From: Anaerotignum neopropionicum
Lineage (GTDB): Bacteria > Bacillota > Clostridia > Lachnospirales > Anaerotignaceae
DNA: 64,000 bases
Direction of reading: 5' to 3'
Assembly: GCF_001571775.1 (NCBI RefSeq)
Contig: NZ_LRVM01000001.1
Coordinates: forward strand, 434,001 to 498,000
How positions within the stretch are numbered: the stretch's first letter is position 1; each line of letters opens with the position of its first letter. Below are positions 50,686 to 58,415 of this stretch, piece by piece. Made by a program: the position numbers and the translations under genes. A model generated the notes under the pieces. It worked only from the letters and a program-made list of their open reading frames with translations. It was not told the DNA's origin and did no database searches.

Positions 50686-50759
50686 GTCTCCGTAGCTCAG
50701 CAGGATAGAGCGTTCGCCTCCTAAGCGAAAGGCCGTGGGTTCGAATCCCGCCGGGGACG
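50686..50759 (+). tRNA. tRNA-Arg (anticodon CCT)
   Basis: The acceptor stem GTCTCCG pairs with CGGGGAC, the anticodon stem TTCGC/GCGAA has loop CTCCTAA (anticodon CCT, reads AGG), and the T arm GTGGGTTCGAATCCC is canonical. The CCA end is not encoded. It is a single tRNA gene with its own terminator downstream. Confidence 0.95.
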
Positions 50760-50764
50760 GTAAT

Positions 50765-50806
50765 AAAAAGTCATGTTTGAGGATTTGAACTCATACATGA
50801 CTTTTT
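50765..50806 (+). terminator. Terminator of tRNA-Arg
   Basis: AAAAAGTCATGT pairs with ACATGACTTTTTT around an 18-base loop, ending in a T tract. Confidence 0.85.
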
Positions 50807-50900
50807 TATATTTTTGGGATATTGTATTGTAAAGGTAATTATATATTCTTTAGTAGGCTTGGAAATATAGTCTGCTGTTTTTAAGATTGAAAGCTTCATA

Positions 50901-50947
50901 ATAATGTGGTATATTTATAACGTAAAGATATAAATACACCACATTAT
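50901..50947 (+). promoter_or_regulatory. 18-bp inverted repeat, probable operator of the DUF3796/HTH pair
   Basis: ATAATGTGGTATATTTAT (50901-50918) and ATAAATACACCACATTAT (50930-50947) are complements at 17 of 18 positions across 11 bases. The right arm ends directly before the AGGAGGGG ribosome site of the gene at 50961. The downstream 65-residue HTH protein is the obvious candidate binder; an RNA hairpin is also possible. Confidence 0.65.
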
Positions 50948-50960
50948 AGGAGGGGAAATT

Positions 50961-51332
50961 ATGAAATTAAGGTGCATTATGCGTGGGCTTATGGGTTTGC
51001 TATCGCTACTGGGTTTCATTGGAATTTATACAGGAAACAAAGGATTCTTGGCTTTTTTTGCTTTTGCTGTTAACTTTGTATACTTTTTCATTAAGTCTGA
51101 TGAAATGGTGGAGGAATACATGAATAAGGCTGCTTCATTAGGATTTTACTGTGGCATGATTACCACTGCTATTGTTACGCTAATTTGTCTCTTTGCAGGC
51201 AGTCAACAAGGAAACGCAGCCCTTTTAGCTGGATTTGCGTCAGGGTGGGGTGTTTCTGTAGCCGTGCATGGTTTTTCCGTTGGGTATTATAGCTTCAGGG
51301 AAAGCTGGGTGGCTGGAAATGATAAAGAATAA
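50961..51332 (+). CDS. Small membrane protein (DUF3796-like)
   Basis: The 123-residue protein has about four hydrophobic segments (GLMGLLSLLGFIGIYTG, AFFAFAVNFVYFFI, GFYCGMITTAIVTLICLFAG and LLAGFASGWGVSVAVHGFSV) with a KSDEMVEEYMNKAASLGFY linker typical of DUF3796-type proteins that pair with a small Xre regulator. It resides in the membrane and its function is unknown. ATG follows AGGAGGGG. The HTH gene begins before its stop (14-base overlap), so the two are coupled. Confidence 0.8.
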   Translation: MKLRCIMRGLMGLLSLLGFIGIYTGNKGFLAFFAFAVNFVYFFIKSDEMVEEYMNKAASLGFYCGMITTAIVTLICLFAGSQQGNAALLAGFASGWGVSVAVHGFSVGYYSFRESWVAGNDKE

Positions 51333-51516
51333 GATTAAAGAGTATCGGGCAAAACACGACATGAAACAGGATGATTTAGCAAAATTGGTAGGCGTCCGCA
51401 GAGAAACCATTGGAAATCTTGAAAAAGGAAAATATAATCCTTCTTTGATCTTATCTTGGAATATTGCAAAAGTATTTAATTGTACAATAGAAGATATATT
51501 TGAAGTGACAGATTAG
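51319..51516 (+). CDS. Xre/YozG-type small HTH regulator
   Basis: The 65-residue protein is almost only a helix-turn-helix: MIKNKIKEYRAKHDMKQDDL, AKLVGVRRETIGNLEKGKYN and PSLILSWNIAKVFNCTIEDI. This is the YozG/Cro-like pattern of short DNA-binding proteins, often encoded with a membrane protein as here. ATG 51319 lies inside the end of the upstream gene. It probably binds the inverted repeat at 50901-50947 and regulates its own operon; this is inference from position. Confidence 0.9.
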   Translation: MIKNKIKEYRAKHDMKQDDLAKLVGVRRETIGNLEKGKYNPSLILSWNIAKVFNCTIEDIFEVTD

Positions 51517-51588
51517 TTCTTGCAATGAGCACAATCTATAGTGATGATAATTCAAATGATATCATAATACGCTGGGGATGGTAATAAA

Positions 51589-51630
51589 AAACATACCTTC
51601 TAGAAAAGGGAAGGTGTGTCTTTCTTTTTG
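51589..51630 (+). terminator. Terminator of the HTH operon
   Basis: ACATACCTTC pairs with GAAGGTGTGT (one wobble), followed by a T-rich run TCTTTCTTTTT. Confidence 0.75.
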
Positions 51631-51706
51631 CATAAAAATTTGTTATGATAATTAGAAGATTTCACATAATCATGTAGCTACATAAAAATTTGAAAGGGAT
51701 CATGCC

Positions 51707-52153
51707 ATGAAAGTATATAGTTGGAAAACTCTTTTGGTGAGTATAGTATTAGGTGGTGGATTTTTTGTATTTACCATCCTTCGTTTTAATGGTTTGGAGG
51801 ATTTTGTGCAGCTGATCTTTTTGGCATATTACATCATAGACGGACTCTGTGTTTCATTTTCAGAGGATTGCTATAAAGAATATGTTAAGCGTGTGGAAAG
51901 AGCAAAACGGGTTAATGGAAAGCTATTCGGAAAATTTACCTTTCTTGTGCGGTGGAGTCCAATGTTTTTTATAGTATTGGGCTTTTGCGTTGTAATGCTG
52001 TTGCCAACTTGGGAATGGTTTTTATGGCTTTGCCTGTTATCTGCCTTGGCTTCTGGTATTTATATTTCCACGGTTTATAGAAAGCATATGAAAATTGAAG
52101 AGGAGGAGGAACAAATAGCTTCTGAAAAATCGGATGACAGCCACACCATATAA
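51707..52153 (+). CDS. Membrane protein, unrecognised
   Basis: The 148-residue protein has four hydrophobic helices (TLLVSIVLGGGFFVFTILRF, FVQLIFLAYYIIDGLCVSF, MFFIVLGFCVVMLLPTW and WLCLLSALASGIYISTVYR), a basic loop between helices two and three (KEYVKRVERAKRVNGK) and a very acidic C-terminus (KIEEEEEQIASEKSDD). The shape resembles small integral proteins regulated by Xre-type repressors in Firmicutes. No function is known. ATG 51707 follows GAAAGGGA. Confidence 0.7.
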   Translation: MKVYSWKTLLVSIVLGGGFFVFTILRFNGLEDFVQLIFLAYYIIDGLCVSFSEDCYKEYVKRVERAKRVNGKLFGKFTFLVRWSPMFFIVLGFCVVMLLPTWEWFLWLCLLSALASGIYISTVYRKHMKIEEEEEQIASEKSDDSHTI

Positions 52154-52397
52154 TGCGAAGCTGAAATTTTTTTATTGTTCATATCTAAGAAAGGCCTCCT
52201 GCATGGGAAGTTCTTTGCTGTCCTGGGAATTTGATGCGCAAAACCCCGCGGTCTGACTGTGCTTATGACAAGAGATTTTATTGCAGTATAACGCCAATAA
52301 AAAGGTATGCAAGAGTATATGAACCCATATATGGCTTTTTGTTTTATCTATGATAAAATAGTACAAAGACTATTTGAATGCTGCAAGGAGAATTATT

Positions 52398-52853
52398 ATG
52401 AAAAAATTGTTGTTTCTTTGTTGTACGCTATCCATGATACTTTTTTTATTTGGTTATTTAGTTAATCAAGCAAAGATACCAAAAGAAAAATATAGCATGA
52501 GTGGTTCTGTATCTTTAGGCGTTGCGGAGGATGAGAGCTTAGATAAAACGAAGGTCATATATTCTGTTGTGATTAAAGGGAGCAAGGAGGATATTGAAAA
52601 TATCGATGTTCAAGAACCATTAATTAACATGGAATATGATAAGTTCATGTTGGAAAACGGTCCCCATAATGCAGAGATGAAAGACGCAGAAACGAAAAAT
52701 CCATATTTGGAAATTGGGGGAAGCTTTGTGTTTGATACCCATGATAAAACCAAAGAAGAAATCGATGGCATGAAGTTGTTTCAAGGCATCAAAATAATTG
52801 ATCAGGATAAAGAAGAATATACTTTGAATTTTAATATTAATCCAACGAAATGA
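52398..52853 (+). CDS. Secreted or membrane-anchored protein, unrecognised
   Basis: The 151-residue protein has an N-terminal anchor or signal (KKLLFLCCTLSMILFLFGYL) and a soluble part with beta character (YSMSGSVSLGVAEDESLDKT, VIYSVVIKGSKEDIENIDV, FQGIKIIDQDKEEYTLNFNI). The cysteine pair in the hydrophobic stretch could be a lipobox (FLCC), but the pattern is imperfect. ATG 52398 follows GCAAGGAG; an upstream ATG at 52374 is before the ribosome site. Function is unknown. Confidence 0.65.
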   Translation: MKKLLFLCCTLSMILFLFGYLVNQAKIPKEKYSMSGSVSLGVAEDESLDKTKVIYSVVIKGSKEDIENIDVQEPLINMEYDKFMLENGPHNAEMKDAETKNPYLEIGGSFVFDTHDKTKEEIDGMKLFQGIKIIDQDKEEYTLNFNINPTK

Positions 52854-52968
52854 CATGCAGCGAGGAATTGCCTGTATTTGTTTGTGTTAAGGATTCAAAA
52901 AAAGACATGTATGGAATTGAACGCACACATGCTTTTTTTATTTATGGTAGAATGAAATAAATCAGAGC

Positions 52969-53138
52969 AAAGACAAACCTTGGGCGTTGGGTCAGGAATT
53001 TTGCTCCCAAAACGATCAGTGTGTGAGGGCAGCGTTTTCTTGGCTGTTTTATCCCAAACCCAAGTGCTTTTTGAAAAAAGCAAGACCAAAAACTTATATT
53101 AAAACCGCATATTCATGGGTTTTTAGATGGGTCAATGA
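52969..53138. repeat. Dispersed intergenic repeat, partial copy E
   Basis: It begins ACAAACCTTGGGCGTTGGGT as in copy C and includes GTGCTTTTTGAAAAAAGCAA, GACCAAAAACTTATATTAAA and TTCATGGGTTTTTAGATGGG, but lacks the ACCCTTGTGGGTGTTTGAGG half. About 55 bases near 53000-53055 are unlike the other copies. Confidence 0.75.
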
Positions 53139-53289
53139 TACATAGGCCAAACAGATGAGTTCCTGCGACCAGAGGTCTTGAAATCCCCTATTTTCCTTAG
53201 ATGAGCATAGCTCATCCTGTGGATGCCATTCGGGAAGCTCTTTGTTTCCCAACCCCTTCCGTTATAAAAAATGACTTTATGAAAAATCT

Positions 53290-53329
53290 AAGCCGAAAGC
53301 CTTATAAATTAAGGTTTTCGGCTTTTTTT
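53290..53329 (+). terminator. Terminator hairpin
   Basis: AAGCCGAAAGCCTTA pairs with TAAGGTTTTCGGCTT (wobbles), followed by seven T. It has no adjacent gene on the plus strand within 400 bases, so it may end a transcript running through the repeat. Confidence 0.75.
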
Positions 53330-53434
53330 ATGTCCCTACACAGCCTTCCGCCAACCCTTGGGTGGTTTTTTCGAGAAAAATGTGCTCAGCTGATTTTTGC
53401 AAAGAATTCACCCCTGAAAAAATAAAAATACCCG

Positions 53435-53463
53435 TTGACAATGTAATATTATAATAATATAAT
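53435..53463 (+). promoter_or_regulatory. Consensus promoter of the cyuA-dct operon
   Basis: TTGACA (53435-53440), exactly 17 bases, TATAAT (53458-53463), 43 bases before the cyuA start. Confidence 0.9.
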
Positions 53464-53505
53464 ACATTTAAACAAATAGCTGTAATACACATGGAGGTAG
53501 ACAAT

Positions 53506-54801
53506 ATGGATAAGAAGCAAGAAGAAATGTATGCAATTCTAAAAAAAGAACTTGCACCTGCCCTTGGTTGTACAGGGCCTACAGCCGTTTCTTATGTGGC
53601 GGCAGAAGCTGCAACCGCCGTTGGGGGAAAGCCGTTAAAGGTAGAAGTTAAGGTTGACCGGCATATTGGCACGAAAAACAGTGATGTGGGTATTCCGGGA
53701 ACAAGTAGTGTAGGCTTGAAAATTGCTGCTGCCTTAGGGGCCATTGCCGGAGATGCACAGGCGGGTCTTAATGTTTTACATAAGGTGACAAAGGAGGATG
53801 AAGCCGTGGCGCAGGCTTTTTCAAAATCCGGCAATGTAAGCGTAATTCCTGATTTAGAAACAGATATTTTGGGCTTGTACATGGATTGCGTGGTTACAAC
53901 GGATAAAGGGATTGGCCGTGCCATCGTTTTAAAAACACATACCAATTTGGTATACCGTGAGGCAAACGGCATAAAGCAGGTGGATATTCCTTTTGATCGT
54001 ATTGCATCCATGAATGAAACGAAGGATGCAATGGCCCATTATGAAATTGCCGATTTTTATGCTTTTGCAACGCAAACGCCCATAGAGAAATTGGAATTTT
54101 TGAAAGAAGCTGTACAATTGAATAAAGCTCTGGCAGATGCTTGTTTTATGGGTGAGGCAAAGGGTGCTGGGTTTGGCATTTCTATGTTAAAGCATGCAGG
54201 AGAGGACATGGTAAAAAAAGCAAAGGCCATGACTGCTGCGGGAGCGGAAACAAGAATGATTGGGTATCCCCTGCCGGCAATGAGTTGTGCGACCAGCGGA
54301 AATGTTGGGATTACTGCTTCCCTTCCGTTAGTTAGCATGGCGGAGGATTTGAAATGTAAGGAGGAGCAGTTACTTCGTGCCCTGGCCATGAGCTTTTTAA
54401 TGACGATTTGTGTAAAGAATCGTATTGGCCGTGTATCCTCCATGTGTGCATGTGTAACAGCTGCCTCCCAAGGGATAGCTGCTGGTGCAACTATGCTGCT
54501 TGGTGGAGATTTAGCCTGTATAAACAAAGCAATCAATAATACAATTGTAAACATTTTTGGCGTTGTTTGTGACGGGGCACGCCTAGCTTGTGCGTTAAAA
54601 CTTGCTTCTGCGGCAGGTATTGCTATAGAATGTTCTATATTAGCCGTAGAGGGTGTGGAAACACCTTTGAATGAAGGGGTTGTTGGTGGAAATGCAGATA
54701 TGTCTTTAAATTTTATGGGTAAATTTGCTCAGACGGGTATGGCAGAGTCGGACTTGGCATTATGCAAGGCACTGTACGAAAAACAACAGGCACAGGGTTA
54801 A
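53506..54801 (+). CDS. cyuA: L-cysteine desulfidase / UPF0597 family Fe-S lyase
   Basis: The 431-residue protein matches the UPF0597/CyuA family in length and motifs: ELAPALGCTGPTAVSYVAAE, IGTKNSDVGIPGTSSVGLKI, AMSCATSGNVGITASLPLV, KNRIGRVSSMCACVTAASQG and FGVVCDGARLACALKLASAA. Family members carry a 4Fe-4S cluster on conserved cysteines, are related to the serine dehydratase alpha fold, and degrade cysteine to pyruvate, ammonia and sulfide. ATG 53506 follows TGGAGGT; ATG 53491 is before the ribosome site. A consensus promoter lies upstream. It leads a cluster with a TRAP transporter and an L-serine ammonia-lyase. Activity on serine or another beta-substituted amino acid is also possible. Confidence 0.85.
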   Translation: MDKKQEEMYAILKKELAPALGCTGPTAVSYVAAEAATAVGGKPLKVEVKVDRHIGTKNSDVGIPGTSSVGLKIAAALGAIAGDAQAGLNVLHKVTKEDEAVAQAFSKSGNVSVIPDLETDILGLYMDCVVTTDKGIGRAIVLKTHTNLVYREANGIKQVDIPFDRIASMNETKDAMAHYEIADFYAFATQTPIEKLEFLKEAVQLNKALADACFMGEAKGAGFGISMLKHAGEDMVKKAKAMTAAGAETRMIGYPLPAMSCATSGNVGITASLPLVSMAEDLKCKEEQLLRALAMSFLMTICVKNRIGRVSSMCACVTAASQGIAAGATMLLGGDLACINKAINNTIVNIFGVVCDGARLACALKLASAAGIAIECSILAVEGVETPLNEGVVGGNADMSLNFMGKFAQTGMAESDLALCKALYEKQQAQG

Positions 54802-54852
54802 TTGATTTTTAGTAAACACCCTAGCGCTTTGTTGAAATGGGAGGAGGATAAT

Positions 54853-55389
54853 ATGGAATATTATGAGGGCATTAAAACGCCGGCACTAAGAATGATTTAT
54901 CGGGCGATTATCTCAGTTCAACGATTTGTGTGCTATATTTGTGCAATAGCACTTCCGCTCATTATTACCTATCAAGTGGTTTTGCGTTATGTTCTGAAGG
55001 CACCTTTAATGGGCATTGAGGAGCTGTTAACTTTTTTCATTATTTGGCTTTATATGATGAGCGGTTCCGTTGCATCAGAGAGGCGCTGCCATATAGAGTG
55101 CGGTATTTTGACACTTTATATTAAAAATGAAAAAACAATAAAAATTTTTAAATGCTTTAAATCCATCTTTTCTTTCATAATTTGTGCATGGCTGACACGC
55201 TGGGCATTTTGGTATTTTCAATATTCCCTTGGCCTATGGAAGACAAGCGGTATTTTGAAAATTCCTATGTTTTTTGGTGAAAGCTCAATGTTTTTGGGTC
55301 TGGCATTCATGCTGTTTTTTGCAGCCTTAGAAGTGATTGATTCTATCCGAGAGCTAATCGCATTTTTAAAGGAGGGGAAAAGGGTATGA
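54853..55389 (+). CDS. dctQ: TRAP transporter small permease (DctQ)
   Basis: The 178-residue protein has four membrane helices (VCYICAIALPLIITYQVVLR, GIEELLTFFIIWLYMMSG, SIFSFIICAWLTRWAFWYF, SMFLGLAFMLFFAALEVIDS) and the family pattern LMGIEELLTFFIIWLYMMSG SVASERR. The small subunit joins the large permease to import solute with the sodium gradient. ATG 54853 follows GGGAGGAGG. It overlaps dctM by four bases. Confidence 0.9.
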   Translation: MEYYEGIKTPALRMIYRAIISVQRFVCYICAIALPLIITYQVVLRYVLKAPLMGIEELLTFFIIWLYMMSGSVASERRCHIECGILTLYIKNEKTIKIFKCFKSIFSFIICAWLTRWAFWYFQYSLGLWKTSGILKIPMFFGESSMFLGLAFMLFFAALEVIDSIRELIAFLKEGKRV

Positions 55390-56693
55390 GTACGTTGGCT
55401 ATTGTAGGGATTGATGTTATTTTACTGATTTTACTTCTTATGCTAAGTGTTCCGTTGCCCTATTGCTTTGGCGGAGCATTACTTTTCATCAGTATTGCCG
55501 CCAATGTGTCAATGAAAAGCATGATGTTGTGGGCATATTCCCAGTCTATAGGAACAGTTTTGCTGGCAAGTCCGCTTTTTATTTTAGCAGGTACATATAT
55601 GGGCGGCAGTGGCGTGGCAAAAAAGCTTTTGGATCTTTGCGATGCGTTTGTTGGACGAATTAAAGGCGGCTTAGGCGTGGTAAGTGTTATTACCTGTGCC
55701 ATCATTGGTGCAATTTCCGGCAGCGGTTTTACCGGTGTTGCCGCTACTGGGCCAATCATGATTCCCCGTATGGTGGAACAAGGCTATTCCCGGGGTTTTG
55801 CTACCGCATTGGTGACGGTATCCTCGGTACTTGGTTTGTTAATTCCTCCCAGTGCTATTATGATTATTTATGGCTGGATTACCGAAACCTCAATTCTTGC
55901 CTGCTTTTTGGCTACAGTTGGCCCGGGCATTTTGGTTATGATTTTATTTTGCGTTATTAATTTGGTTGAGTGCAGAAAGTTTGATTTAAAATTGATGCCT
56001 CCCATGTCCTTGAAGGAAAAAGCCGAGATCACGGGAAAGAGAACCGTTTCCGCAATTCCCGCACTGATGATGCCTGTGATTATTTTGGGCGGAATTTATT
56101 GTGGTGTATTCACACCTACCGAGGCGGCAGCGGTTGCTGCAATTTACAGCATACCTGTAGGGCTGTTTATTTATCGGGCAATGAAGCTAAGGGATATTAA
56201 GCAGATGACCTTTGATTCCATTTGTTCCATTGGTTCTATCATGGTTATGATTGTTTTTTGTCTTATGCTAAGCCAGACCTTTGTTATGCTTCAAGTACCT
56301 CAGGCCTTGATTCAAATAATATTTAACCTGACTACAAATAGAGTGATCATTTTGATACTTATGAATCTCTTTTTATTCCTTGTTGGTATGATTGTAAATG
56401 ACTCAACGGGCATGCTGCTTTGTGCGCCATTGCTGCTGCCGTTGGTTCGAGAGCTGGGCATTTCCCCCATACATTTTAGCGCAATTATGGGTGTAAATCT
56501 TGCAATGGGGGGCGTAACACCTCCTTATGCCAGTATTCTTTACTTGGGTATGCGCATTGGTAAGTGTGAGTTTCAAGATATTTTGAAGCCGGCCATGAAA
56601 TTATTGATATTTGGTTATGTTCCGGTTGTGTTTTTAACCTCTTTTTGGCCAGAGTTATCAATGTTTTTGCCAAAATTATTTGGTTTTGCATAG
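55386..56693 (+). CDS. dctM: TRAP transporter large permease (DctM)
   Basis: The 435-residue integral protein has about 12 helices and the DctM signatures GGSGVAKKLLDLCDAFVGRI, ISGSGFTGVAATGPIMIPRM, VSSVLGLLIPPSAIMIIYGW, GVFTPTEAAAVAAIYSIPVG and MGVNLAMGGVTPPYASILYL. It is the transport core of the TRAP system. Its ATG overlaps the dctQ stop (ATGA type). A 214-base interval with one small coupled ORF precedes dctP. Confidence 0.93.
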   Translation: MSTLAIVGIDVILLILLLMLSVPLPYCFGGALLFISIAANVSMKSMMLWAYSQSIGTVLLASPLFILAGTYMGGSGVAKKLLDLCDAFVGRIKGGLGVVSVITCAIIGAISGSGFTGVAATGPIMIPRMVEQGYSRGFATALVTVSSVLGLLIPPSAIMIIYGWITETSILACFLATVGPGILVMILFCVINLVECRKFDLKLMPPMSLKEKAEITGKRTVSAIPALMMPVIILGGIYCGVFTPTEAAAVAAIYSIPVGLFIYRAMKLRDIKQMTFDSICSIGSIMVMIVFCLMLSQTFVMLQVPQALIQIIFNLTTNRVIILILMNLFLFLVGMIVNDSTGMLLCAPLLLPLVRELGISPIHFSAIMGVNLAMGGVTPPYASILYLGMRIGKCEFQDILKPAMKLLIFGYVPVVFLTSFWPELSMFLPKLFGFA

Positions 56694-56737
56694 GATTCAA
56701 AAATCACAATAACAAAGGGGATGAGGCAGGAATAAAA

Positions 56738-56911
56738 GTGTTTACCATTGACGAAGGAAACGATCCATCTACTATGGCAGATACTGATGAAAAGGCACAA
56801 AAGAAAAAAATGTGCTTAAATGATTTTCTTCATTTAGGGGTAACAGGGACAAGGGTGTTGGCTTTTTTATTACAGGCGGATAAGCCTAAGAATTGGAGGA
56901 ATGTATTATGA
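56738..56911 (+). CDS. Possible small ORF coupled to dctP
   Basis: A GTG at 56738 lies seven bases after AGGCAGGA and opens 57 codons (VFTIDEGNDPSTMADTDEKA, then QKKKMCLNDFLHLGVTGTRV and LAFLLQADKPKNWRNVL). Its TGA overlaps the dctP ATG as ATGA, an arrangement typical of translational coupling. The product is polar at the N-terminus with a hydrophobic patch near the C-terminus and has no recognised family. It may be a small protein or merely a spacer that feeds ribosomes to dctP. Confidence 0.4.
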   Translation: MFTIDEGNDPSTMADTDEKAQKKKMCLNDFLHLGVTGTRVLAFLLQADKPKNWRNVL

Positions 56912-57942
56912 AAAAACTGCTAAGTTTACTACTTACATCAACGATGGTTTTGGCCTTGGCGGGCTGTGGTTCCGGCGCCGACTCCAGCAATCAGGCACAA
57001 GAGCAGAAAGAGGAACAAACAGTTACATTATCTTTGGCACATATAAGACCAGTAGGTTCTACTGCCGACTTGGCAATCCAGGCTTTTGCAGAGGAAGCAA
57101 CAGAGCTTTCCGGCGGCACCTTGCAGTTTGAAGTATATCCTGCCAGCCAGCTGGGTGACTATACAACCGTTCAAGAGCGTGTAGGCATCGGGGATGTTGA
57201 TATGCAAATTGCCAGTTTGGGCAGCAATCTGGACAAGGTTTTTGCCATGTCCAATGCAGCATATCTGTGCAGTACATGGGATGAAGCAAAGGTGATGTTT
57301 GCAGGGAATAGTCCTCTGATTGAAATTTACAAAGAGAAAATGGCAAAATATAATATGACCTATTTAGCTTCCTATCCTCTGTATTTTGGTGGTATTGCGC
57401 TAAATACCGATCCCGTGGATCCAACAAACCCCAATGCCCGTTCCGGTATTAAAATTCGTGTTCCAGCAATGTCAACCTTCGAGAAAACCGCCACAACCCT
57501 TGGGTATTTGGCAACGCCTTTGGCATCCTCCGAAATGTTTACTTCTATTCAGACGGGTGTAGTGAATGGCGCAATAGGGGCAGGTGCGGAAATGTATTAT
57601 GGCAATTTATCCGGCTTGGTTAAATATTATTTGCCCATTAACGACCATTTTGAACAATGGTATATGTATATTAATACAGACAAGTGGAACAGCTTAAGTG
57701 ATAATCAGCGCAATGCCCTTCAGACTGCTGCCGATAATATGCAAAAGGCAAGATGGGACGTTGCTGAAGGCGAAACCGATGAATATGAACAGAAATTACG
57801 CGACAGCGGCACAATTGTTGTGGATTACACAGATGAGCAATTAGGCGAGTTTGCCAAGGTTGTTCGTGAGGCTGTTTGGCCGGCGATTGCAGAGGAATAT
57901 GGAACTGAGAATTTTGAAGCAGTAACAAATAGTATTAAGTAA
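56908..57942 (+). CDS. dctP: TRAP transporter solute-binding lipoprotein (DctP)
   Basis: The 344-residue protein has a lipoprotein signal ending LALAGC (Cys20) and the DctP pattern: TVTLSLAHIRPVGSTADLAI, GTLQFEVYPASQLGDYTTVQ, SGIKIRVPAMSTFEKTATTL (with the Arg region that binds carboxylate ligands), TGVVNGAIGAGAEMYYGNL and WYMYINTDKWNSLSDNQRNA. It binds an organic acid or amino-acid-like ligand outside the cell and delivers it to DctQM. ATG 56908 follows GGAGG. The neighbouring lyases suggest an amino acid ligand. Confidence 0.92.
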   Translation: MKKLLSLLLTSTMVLALAGCGSGADSSNQAQEQKEEQTVTLSLAHIRPVGSTADLAIQAFAEEATELSGGTLQFEVYPASQLGDYTTVQERVGIGDVDMQIASLGSNLDKVFAMSNAAYLCSTWDEAKVMFAGNSPLIEIYKEKMAKYNMTYLASYPLYFGGIALNTDPVDPTNPNARSGIKIRVPAMSTFEKTATTLGYLATPLASSEMFTSIQTGVVNGAIGAGAEMYYGNLSGLVKYYLPINDHFEQWYMYINTDKWNSLSDNQRNALQTAADNMQKARWDVAEGETDEYEQKLRDSGTIVVDYTDEQLGEFAKVVREAVWPAIAEEYGTENFEAVTNSIK

Positions 57943-57960
57943 AAAATTGAAAAGAGATAC

Positions 57961-57991
57961 AGAAAAGCCACATAAATAAAGTGGCTTTTTT
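57961..57991 (+). terminator. Terminator of the cyuA-dct operon
   Basis: AAAAGCCAC pairs with GTGGCTTTT around ATAAATAAA, followed by T residues, nineteen bases after dctP. Confidence 0.85.
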
Positions 57992-58137
57992 GTACCGCTA
58001 GATTTTCCCCAAAAAGGGCGGCGGAATCAATCAAGAGGGAATAAGCCTTTGACTTTGCAAAGCTTTTTACAATTTATTTTGAAAACGGGTGTTATTAACA
58101 ATTTTTTGGCTGCTATTTTATGATTTTATGTGATGAG

Positions 58138-58230
58138 GTTTAAGGCAACGCCGCATAACTTTCAGCGGACGCTTTGTGTACCCATCTGTTTACAGCTGGG
58201 TACATAGAATTATGCAGTTTTGCCTTAAAC
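58138..58230. repeat. 93-base long hairpin element
   Basis: GTTTAAGGCAA (left arm from 58138) and TTGCCTTAAAC (right arm to 58230) are exact complements, then GCATAA pairs with TTATGC. At the tip, TGTACCCA and TGGGTACA form a second stem. It lies in the 470-base gap between the TRAP operon and the serine ammonia-lyase gene, with an A/T-rich remainder. It has the form of a hairpin-type miniature element or structured RNA; only one copy was noticed in the window. Confidence 0.6.
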
Positions 58231-58415
58231 TTATTAAAATAAATATGCGTTTTCATTATGTTATTGTACTTTTATATCAAATATTTTTATACAAAATGGC
58301 TTCGCTGCAACAAAGCTTTGTTGATATGCTCTTACCAGTGCTTCTGCAGGCATATGAGCCAAGTTTTGTTGGAAATTTTTAGCGCTCAATAACGGCAAAT
58401 GATTGGAGGTTATTT

